DNA of 38,808 nt from Rhodospirillales bacterium. Its GTDB lineage: Bacteria > Pseudomonadota > Alphaproteobacteria > Rhodospirillales > Casp-alpha2. The stretch is taken from NCBI GenBank assembly GCA_018662225.1, contig JABJGO010000086.1, forward strand, positions 1 through 38,808, given 5' to 3'. A program made the translations under genes and the position numbers. The notes under the pieces were generated by a model. It ran no database searches and was not told the origin of the DNA. It saw only the letters and a list, made by a program, of their open reading frames with translations. Shown here piece by piece: positions 32,932 to 38,808 of the stretch (the first letter of the stretch is position 1; each line of letters starts with the position of its first letter).

Positions 32932-34970
32932 ATAACCACCCGGTCCCGATCAGCTTCTATCTCATTGGCCCCCATCTCGCGGGCATAACGATGACCGGCG
33001 AAGACGGCTTGAGCGATGATATGGGGCGCCGCGCAGTCGCCAATGCGTTCTACCGAGACAATACCAGCGTCCCGTAACCGGTCCAGATCGGACGTGAGAT
33101 CAAGATAGAGATCCTCGTTCGGCTCGCGTGATGTGACCGGCACGAATGTCTTGCAGGCGCGCGTCTGCTCGCGACCTGTATAACCACAGATAATCGTCAC
33201 CTGATCGCCATCAAACTTGATCACACTGTGAGACGTTATCAAATCAATGCCCATTTCCATGACCTGGGTCTGAATGCGGCCCTGTTCAAGGGTGGCATCG
33301 GTGGACGGCGACAGGTTGGCTGAACTGGTTACCAGCAGCACGTCATGACCCGCCGCTTTCAATTTCTCAGCAATCACGCCACCCATATAGAAATGATCAT
33401 CGTCATAGACCACCACAGGTCCGGTAGCATCTGCGCCCGCCATCACATCATCAACGCTCATCACGCCGTCCAGATCACACCCGTCCATGGCGGCGGGGGT
33501 ATAGCGACCCCGGCCGTCACGTCGCCAATGGGCACCGGTGGCGATGCACACGTGCTCAAACCCGAATTCCAGCACCTGTTCGGCGTCCAGTTTACTTTCC
33601 CGGTAGATGTCCACGTTGGGCATTTGAATCAATTGCTGTACCCGGTAATCGCGCACCCGAGACCATTCGCTCAATCCCGGCAGGCTGCTTTCCGCATTGA
33701 CCCGACCGCCCAGCTCTGATGTAGCTTCGGCCAGCACCACGTCGTAGCCACGATGACCCAGTATACGTGCCGCTTCCAACCCGGCCGGACCAGCGCCCAC
33801 GACCAGAATTTTTTCTTCGGCATGGCGCGGGCTGACTTTTTCCGGATGCCATCCACGACGCCATTCCTCACCACGGGTGGGATTCTGTGTACAACGCAAC
33901 GGCACCGAATTGCCGTTACCCCAGATACAGATATTGCAGCCAATGCATTCGCGAATATCGTCCGTGCGGCCTTCGTCGATCTTGGTGGGGATAAACGGAT
34001 CAGCAATAGATGGTCGCGCAGCACCAATCAAATCAAGCACGCCGCGTTTAACCTGACCGACCATGGTATCGGGGCTGGTAAACCGGCCCACACCCACAAC
34101 GGGCTTGTCGGTAACCTGCTTAACAAAGCTGACGTATTGTTCCTGGGCAGCTTCGGGGGCGAAACGAGATGTTCGAGCGTCGGCTTCAAAATTAGCCAAA
34201 TTGACATCCCACAAATCAGGTACATCGGCGAGGTATTCCACCAGTTCGCGGCCCTCACCATCAAAGGTAATGCCCAGATCACGATCCAGATTATCCACCG
34301 CAAACCGAAAAGCCACCGCGCAACTATCGCCAATGGCTTCTTTGGTATCGATCAGTAATTCACGGATCAGGCGTGCGCGGTTCTCAAAACTGCCGCCATA
34401 TTCATCGGTGCGGGTATTTTCCACACGCGACAGGAACTGGGCGGGAAGGTAGCCGTGCGCCGCATACACATAGACAATATCGTAGCCTGACCGTTTGGCC
34501 CTGAGCGCTGCATCCCGGTGCCATTTTCTCAAGTTGGCGATATCCGTTTTATCCATGGCCTGGGTCTGTCCCACGCCGTGCCACGCAGGCATGCTGGTGG
34601 GGGCCAGGGAGTTCTCACGGGTCAGCTGGTTGCCGGATGCGAACCCGCCATACCACAGTTGAACCCCGGCCAGTGCACCATGACGATGCACGCCTTCGAC
34701 CATTTTGCTCATGTTGTTCACGTCACCCTCATCCCACAAGGTACATTGCGGATACGGGTCTTCGTTGGCGGAGGGGTGGATGGAACAGTATTCCGTATTC
34801 ACCACACCCCAACCGCCCTCGGCGGTCATTTCGCGCATTTTGTTCACGGTATTGGGGCGCGTGTAGCCCATACCGGTACAATGCGGCACCTGATAGAACC
34901 GGTTTTTGGCGGTTACTGGGCCGATTTTTATGGGCTCAAACAGAATATCGTAGCGCGGGTCGCGAGTCAT
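32928..34970 (-). CDS. Trimethylamine-dehydrogenase-like flavoprotein (FMN/4Fe-4S/FAD-fold oxidoreductase)
   Basis: A 680-aa protein starting ATG 34970, AGGGAG nine bases upstream. Full-length resemblance to trimethylamine dehydrogenase (recalled) includes FEPIKIGPVTAKNRFYQVPH followed by Cys31, the residue that binds FMN covalently, NTEYCS with the substrate-cage Tyr, YVYAAHGYLP with Tyr and His of the active site, and the cluster C342-x2-C345-x2-C348-x11-C360. The C-terminal half has the nucleotide-binding motif ILVVGAGPAGLEAARILGHR. The cage Trp that sits before the conserved Asp in the trimethylamine enzyme is Phe here (LANFEADARTSRF), so the substrate may be another N-methylated compound such as dimethylamine, dimethylglycine or N-methylproline. 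It is probably co-transcribed with the DMT gene upstream. Confidence 0.88.
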   Translation of the reverse strand: MTRDPRYDILFEPIKIGPVTAKNRFYQVPHCTGMGYTRPNTVNKMREMTAEGGWGVVNTEYCSIHPSANEDPYPQCTLWDEGDVNNMSKMVEGVHRHGALAGVQLWYGGFASGNQLTRENSLAPTSMPAWHGVGQTQAMDKTDIANLRKWHRDAALRAKRSGYDIVYVYAAHGYLPAQFLSRVENTRTDEYGGSFENRARLIRELLIDTKEAIGDSCAVAFRFAVDNLDRDLGITFDGEGRELVEYLADVPDLWDVNLANFEADARTSRFAPEAAQEQYVSFVKQVTDKPVVGVGRFTSPDTMVGQVKRGVLDLIGAARPSIADPFIPTKIDEGRTDDIRECIGCNICIWGNGNSVPLRCTQNPTRGEEWRRGWHPEKVSPRHAEEKILVVGAGPAGLEAARILGHRGYDVVLAEATSELGGRVNAESSLPGLSEWSRVRDYRVQQLIQMPNVDIYRESKLDAEQVLEFGFEHVCIATGAHWRRDGRGRYTPAAMDGCDLDGVMSVDDVMAGADATGPVVVYDDDHFYMGGVIAEKLKAAGHDVLLVTSSANLSPSTDATLEQGRIQTQVMEMGIDLITSHSVIKFDGDQVTIICGYTGREQTRACKTFVPVTSREPNEDLYLDLTSDLDRLRDAGIVSVERIGDCAAPHIIAQAVFAGHRYAREMGANEIEADRDRVVI

Positions 34971-35019
34971 GGCTGGAACTCCCTTGAATTCAGGAATTTT
35001 AGAACAAGGGCCACCCCTG

Positions 35020-35036
35020 CGTATATATCGAATACG
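35020..35036. promoter_or_regulatory. Short inverted repeat upstream of the flavoprotein gene
   Basis: CGTAT-N7-ATACG lies about 50 bases upstream of the flavoprotein start, between it and the DMT gene on the same strand. A regulatory site is possible but the arms are short. Confidence 0.3.
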
Positions 35037-35065
35037 GGCTACAAGGATGAAAAAATCTATGCCAC

Positions 35066-35938
35066 CTATGCAGAAGGTCGTCCACGTTCCCGGTGCAGAA
35101 TGTACAGCCCGCTGCCAATGATCAGGCTACTGCCCGCCAGGGTCCAGCTATCGGGGATATCGCCCCAGACCGCGAAACCAATGCCGATACCCCAAATCAG
35201 ACTAAAGTATTTGAATGGTGCCAGTGTGGTGACCTGGGCATGGCGGTATGCGATGATCGTAAACAACTGCGCCAGACTGACCATAACGCCGGTTATCGCG
35301 AACAGATACCAGTCCCCCAAATCAGGCATTACCCAACCAAAGGGTATGGTGGCAGTACCGGATATCGTTACCGCCACCAGGGCGTAAAACAGAATGCCTG
35401 TGGGATGATCCTGACCGGCCAGCGTGCGCGTGGTTATATCGCGTACAGCGCTTAGCAAGGCCGAGCCAAGAGGTAACAACAACACCCACTGCATGGCCCC
35501 GAAGCCGGGCCGGAAAATTACAATGACACCGATGAACCCGACGGTGACGGCAGACCAGCGGCGCCAACCCACATGCTCGCCTAGAAACCGGGGTGCCATG
35601 GCGGTAACGATCAGCGGTCCGGCAAAGCTCACAGACATAGCCGTTGCCAAAGGCAGGTACTTCAAAGCCGAGATGAATGCTACCGTGGTGCAGACCACCG
35701 TCAGCGCCCGCAGTAACTGCAACCGCCCGTTGGTTACACGCAGCACACCGATACCACCCTGCCGCCATATCAAGACGCCCGTGAACAGCAAGGCGATAAT
35801 ACCGCGGATGGTCATGATCTCGCCAGTGGGGTATGCCCCGGTCATCCATTTGATAACCGCGTCCTGTGCCACGAACAGAAAGCCGGCAAGCAAGGTGCAG
35901 GCGATACCGCGATACTGATCGGGTATGGAAAAACGCAA
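35066..35938 (-). CDS. EamA/DMT-family transporter, second copy
   Basis: A 290-aa membrane protein with about ten transmembrane segments in two EamA halves. Recognisable parts are RGIACTLLAGFLFVAQDAVI, YLPLATAMSVSFAGPLIVTA, WSAVTVGFIGVIVIFRPGFG and ITGVMVSLAQLFTIIAYRHA, ending GSGLYILHRERGRPSA. It is a paralogue of the exporter at 21994-22932, sharing the SISFAAPL/SVSFAGPL and GLYILHRE segments, but it starts shorter and lacks the basic tail. It precedes the trimethylamine-dehydrogenase-like gene by 95 bases on the same strand; uptake or export of a related amine is possible. Substrate unknown. Confidence 0.88.
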   Translation of the reverse strand: MRFSIPDQYRGIACTLLAGFLFVAQDAVIKWMTGAYPTGEIMTIRGIIALLFTGVLIWRQGGIGVLRVTNGRLQLLRALTVVCTTVAFISALKYLPLATAMSVSFAGPLIVTAMAPRFLGEHVGWRRWSAVTVGFIGVIVIFRPGFGAMQWVLLLPLGSALLSAVRDITTRTLAGQDHPTGILFYALVAVTISGTATIPFGWVMPDLGDWYLFAITGVMVSLAQLFTIIAYRHAQVTTLAPFKYFSLIWGIGIGFAVWGDIPDSWTLAGSSLIIGSGLYILHRERGRPSA

Positions 35939-35987
35939 ATGCGGACTCCGGTCTGGCGGGATTATGCAATCGAGCGAGAACTCTACC

Positions 35988-36470
35988 CTAATTCGTCGGT
36001 AATATCCCGCGCGATATAAGCTGGTCAGCGGTCCTTAATGCTTTGTCGTCCATGCCGCGCGCGTACACGTGGCGTTGTTGAATGGCCCAGTTGTAACCCG
36101 GTTCAGCGGCTAACCCGACCCACCTGTAGGCCCGCACCCGGTCCTTCGTTCCGCCAATACCACGGGCTGCAAATTCCGCCAGCGTCATGCGCGCCACCGC
36201 GTCGCCTGAACGGGCGGCAATCGTGTACCACCACACAGCGCCCGGTACATCAACTGGTGTGCCGATTCCCCGGTACAGCATATCGGCTAGCGAGGTGATG
36301 GCATCCGGGTGCCCTTTTCCGGCGGCCTCGTGCCACATCATCAGCGCCGTTTCATAGTCGCCACCATCATAGGCCTCAAGCCCGTCAGCGAAGGCCTCGG
36401 CACCATTCCGGTCATCCGCGTGAACCGGTAATGCCAATATGAGCAGAAGGATAAAGCTGATTAATTTCAT
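35988..36470 (-). CDS. Secreted Sel1-repeat protein
   Basis: A 160-aa protein with signal peptide MKLISFILLLILALPVHA and two to three Sel1 repeats: GDYETALMMWHEAAGKGHPD, then LADMLYRGIGTPVDVPGAVW and WYTIAARSGDAVARMTLAEF. Sel1 proteins are periplasmic protein-interaction scaffolds. It lies 49 bases upstream of the DMT gene on the same strand, which could place it in the same transcript. There is no enzyme motif. Function unknown. Confidence 0.85.
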   Translation of the reverse strand: MKLISFILLLILALPVHADDRNGAEAFADGLEAYDGGDYETALMMWHEAAGKGHPDAITSLADMLYRGIGTPVDVPGAVWWYTIAARSGDAVARMTLAEFAARGIGGTKDRVRAYRWVGLAAEPGYNWAIQQRHVYARGMDDKALRTADQLISRGILPTN

Positions 36471-36536
36471 GGCTCTAGCATGACATCAAACCAAATAATT
36501 CGCGAATCACACTTCGGTTACAATCGCCAGTAACCC

Positions 36537-37499
36537 CTATGGGAATAGATCAACAGGGATCAGGCCCGTGGTGATGGCATACAGCAGGGCTGAAACGCTG
36601 AACACAGAAAACAGGGTCGTGATCAAAATACAGGCTGATGCCCGTTCCACCCAAAAATCGTACTGTTGCGCCAGCACGAACACATTGGTTGCTGTTGGTA
36701 ATGATGCCAGCAGCACAGCGGTAAACACCCATGTGGCGTCGAAATGGCCAACCCAGCTTAAAACCACATACACGATGATCGGGTGCACAATCAGCTTGAT
36801 CGGTACAATGAAAGAAAGTTCTACCGGCACCCGTTTCAACGGATTCAACGCCAACGTCACACCCATGGCGAACAGGGCGCTTGGTGCCGCCGCCTGCGCC
36901 AGATAATCAATCAGGCGTTCCACCGGTACGGGCGGCACGAAATGAATAATGGCCGCGCCAACACCGAGAATCGTGGCAATGATGAAGGGATGAAACAGGA
37001 TGCTGCGGGCGATTTTCAACATAAGCTGCACAGGACTCCGTTTTTCTGTACCGGCCAGCGCCATCATGGTCGGTGCCACGGTAAAGTGCATCACGTTGTC
37101 GAAACAGAATATCAACGCCACGGGTACCGCCGCTTTTTCGCCAAATGTGAGGATCGCTAGACCCGGCGCCATATAACCGATGTTACCATAGGCCCCGGCC
37201 AGTCCCTGAATTGTGGAATCCTGAACGCTGGCGCGGCGAACAAGCTTTGCCAGTCCAAAGGTCAGCACGAAGACCGCGAAAGTCGCCGATGTACTGCCCA
37301 GCACAAAATCCCAACTGGCCAACTTTTCCACCGGTGTTTTCGATAGCAATTTAAAAAATAATGCGGGCAGCGCCAAATAGATAATGAAAGTGCTGAGCCA
37401 ACCCATGGCCTCTTTGGATTGATTGGAAAGCCGGGCCGTAATATACCCAATCAAAATCAGACCAAAAAACGGCAGTACTAATCCAGCAACTTCGATCAT
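36537..37499 (-). CDS. AEC-family (auxin efflux carrier) transporter
   Basis: A 320-aa membrane protein with about ten transmembrane helices: VLPFFGLILIGYITARLSNQ at the start and VFTAVLLASLPTATNVFVLA near the end, the late segment with the PTATNVF signature of the family. The middle carries LAGAYGNIGYMAPGLAILTF, the conserved N-G-Y region. AEC proteins export or import small carboxylates such as malonate or malate. The substrate cannot be read. The gene is preceded by trkH on the same strand by 15 bases, so the two may be co-transcribed, though they look functionally unrelated. Confidence 0.88.
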   Translation of the reverse strand: MIEVAGLVLPFFGLILIGYITARLSNQSKEAMGWLSTFIIYLALPALFFKLLSKTPVEKLASWDFVLGSTSATFAVFVLTFGLAKLVRRASVQDSTIQGLAGAYGNIGYMAPGLAILTFGEKAAVPVALIFCFDNVMHFTVAPTMMALAGTEKRSPVQLMLKIARSILFHPFIIATILGVGAAIIHFVPPVPVERLIDYLAQAAAPSALFAMGVTLALNPLKRVPVELSFIVPIKLIVHPIIVYVVLSWVGHFDATWVFTAVLLASLPTATNVFVLAQQYDFWVERASACILITTLFSVFSVSALLYAITTGLIPVDLFP

Positions 37500-37514
37500 C
37501 GACCGTTACACCCG

Positions 37515-38808
37515 CTAGCCACGCCAGAACGCGCGCGTAAACAAGACCAGAACTGTGAACAGTTCCAACCGGCCCAACAGCATACCCCAGGCCAGAAGCC
37601 ATTTGGCACCGTCGGGCAGGGACGAGAAGTTACCTGCGGGTCCGACGATGGGGCCCAATGCGGGCCCAACGTTTGAGATGGCGGTGGCGGCACTGGAAAT
37701 AGCGCTCAGAAAATCGAGACCCAACATGCCAAGGCCCAGCGCCAACAACGCATAACAAACACCGAACACGAAAAAGAAACTGAGCACAGAAACAATAACC
37801 TCATCCGAGATCGGGCGACGATTATAGTGCGGGATAAAGATACCGCTCGGCTGCATCAGATGATGCATTTGGGTGCTGGCGGCAGCGTACAGAACCTGAA
37901 ACCGAAAGACTTTGATGCCGCATGTGGTAGACCCGGCGCAACCGCCAATAAACATGATAAAGAAGAACAACGGCGTCGCGAACGCACCCCACAGGGTGTA
38001 ATCCTCCGTCGCATAGCCGGTGCCGGTGATGATGGAAACCACGTTGAATGCGGCATGGCGCACTGCGCTTGAAATGGCGCGCCCATCATCTAGCCACAGC
38101 CACGCGGTGGCCACCAGAATGGCCGCACCTACGGCAATCAGAAACCACTGGACCTGGCTGTCATTGAATAACGCGCGCCAGTCACCCTGAATGGTTTTCA
38201 GGTACAACAGAAACGGCAGCGCGCCCATAATCATGCCCACCGTGGCGATAATATCTATATATGGATTGTCAAAGTAGCCGAGCGAATCGTCATGGGTGGA
38301 GAATCCACCGGTGGCAATGGTGGTCATGGCATGGGTGATCGCATCAAAGCCACTCATGCCGGCAAACCAGTAGGCAGCCGACCACACGATGGTGAGAAGT
38401 AGATAAATCACGCCAATGACCATGGCGATTTCTGCGGCGCGGGGCAGCGCTTTATCGCCCTGCTCAGACGATTCCATCCGGAACAACTGCATACCACCAA
38501 CCCGTAACAGGGGTAAAATAGCGATCGCCATCACGATGATACCGATACCACCAAACCATTGCAGCAAAGACCGCCACAACAAAATACCGGGCGGCGCGAA
38601 ATCAAGCCCGGTGATCACGGTTGAACCGGTGGTGGTCAGACCGGACATGGCTTCAAAAAAAGCATCCGTGAAGCTCAGTCCCAGAGACGAAAAGCGGAAT
38701 GGAATAGAGGCAAAAATAGCCAGCAATACCCACGCCAGCGTGGTCATCAGAAACGCCTGTCGGATGTTCAGGCGCGCACCACCCGTGTTGCAGGCAAAGG
38801 CCATAGCC
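37515..38808 (-). CDS. TrkH-family potassium uptake protein, 3' part (cut by the window edge)
   Basis: The gene runs off the right end; about 430 C-terminal residues are visible. Four potassium-filter segments are clear: GLTTTGSTVITG, TTIATGGFST, GTGYATEDYTLWG and SNVGPALGPIVGPAG, each with the Gly of the selectivity filter. Hydrophobic helices such as LLQWFGGIGIIVMAIAILPL match TrkH/KtrB transport subunits. It takes up K+ with a TrkA/KtrA regulatory partner that is not in view. The N-terminal first helices and start lie outside. The stop is at 37515, 15 bases before the AEC gene. Confidence 0.92.
   Translation of the reverse strand, partial: AMAFACNTGGARLNIRQAFLMTTLAWVLLAIFASIPFRFSSLGLSFTDAFFEAMSGLTTTGSTVITGLDFAPPGILLWRSLLQWFGGIGIIVMAIAILPLLRVGGMQLFRMESSEQGDKALPRAAEIAMVIGVIYLLLTIVWSAAYWFAGMSGFDAITHAMTTIATGGFSTHDDSLGYFDNPYIDIIATVGMIMGALPFLLYLKTIQGDWRALFNDSQVQWFLIAVGAAILVATAWLWLDDGRAISSAVRHAAFNVVSIITGTGYATEDYTLWGAFATPLFFFIMFIGGCAGSTTCGIKVFRFQVLYAAASTQMHHLMQPSGIFIPHYNRRPISDEVIVSVLSFFFVFGVCYALLALGLGMLGLDFLSAISSAATAISNVGPALGPIVGPAGNFSSLPDGAKWLLAWGMLLGRLELFTVLVLFTRAFWRG

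Noticed and set aside
1-38808. CRISPR arrays, tRNA or rRNA genes, insertion sequences and prophage.
   Set aside because: No repeat-spacer pattern, cloverleaf, transposase or phage-like protein was seen in any intergenic stretch.

Overview
The window looks like chromosomal DNA of a free-living alphaproteobacterium, most likely near the Rhodospirillales. Supporting signs are the 41-aa L36 protein of the alphaproteobacterial type with few cysteines, the argD-argF-hslO order, a short RecX, an AsmA-family giant, HtpG behind a sigma-32-like promoter, and uniform base and codon use. I see no tRNA, rRNA, CRISPR array, insertion sequence, phage gene or attachment site, and no gene-free gap longer than about 300 bases. 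The assignment comes from recalled family resemblance, not from a database search.

Layout. 1-1.9 kb: a thiamine-diphosphate decarboxylase of the 2-ketoarginine type and rpmJ with its own promoter and terminator. 1.9-3.5 kb (minus): an HD-GYP protein with a degenerate receiver, downstream of an Hpt phosphotransfer protein. 3.7-12.7 kb: a two-carbon/three-carbon hydroxy-acid block. It holds glcDEF (glycolate oxidase), a TPR protein, an unusual SDR protein, a second FAD-linked hydroxy-acid dehydrogenase and glycerate 2-kinase, with a convergent methyltransferase in the middle. Together they could take glycolate and other 2-hydroxy acids towards 2-phosphoglycerate. 12.7-19.1 kb: AsmA, a ribbon-helix-helix/hydrolase pair on the minus strand, and htpG. 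19.2-22.9 kb: a DUF1223 protein, a bicupin, a ureohydrolase with an altered substrate loop and a DMT exporter, with two perfect palindromes in the divergent promoter regions.

22.9-27.5 kb (minus): a cyclic-nucleotide-domain plus TPR protein with no DNA-binding domain, a TPR-glycosyltransferase gene broken by an in-frame amber codon, an ArsC-family reductase and RecX. 27.5-32.9 kb (plus): an ABC-2 permease, a strong hairpin, then argD-argF-GNAT-hslO-lipoprotein, probably one transcription unit for arginine synthesis plus the redox chaperone Hsp33. 32.9-38.8 kb (minus): a trimethylamine-dehydrogenase-like flavoprotein, a second DMT transporter, a Sel1 protein, an AEC transporter and the 3' part of trkH, which runs off the window edge.

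Most genes are familiar. The best leads are the cNMP-domain/TPR protein with a 25-bp perfect inverted repeat upstream, the amber-interrupted glycosyltransferase, the ureohydrolase/bicupin locus, the flavoprotein that keeps the covalent-FMN cysteine but has a changed substrate cage, and the structured leader of argD.
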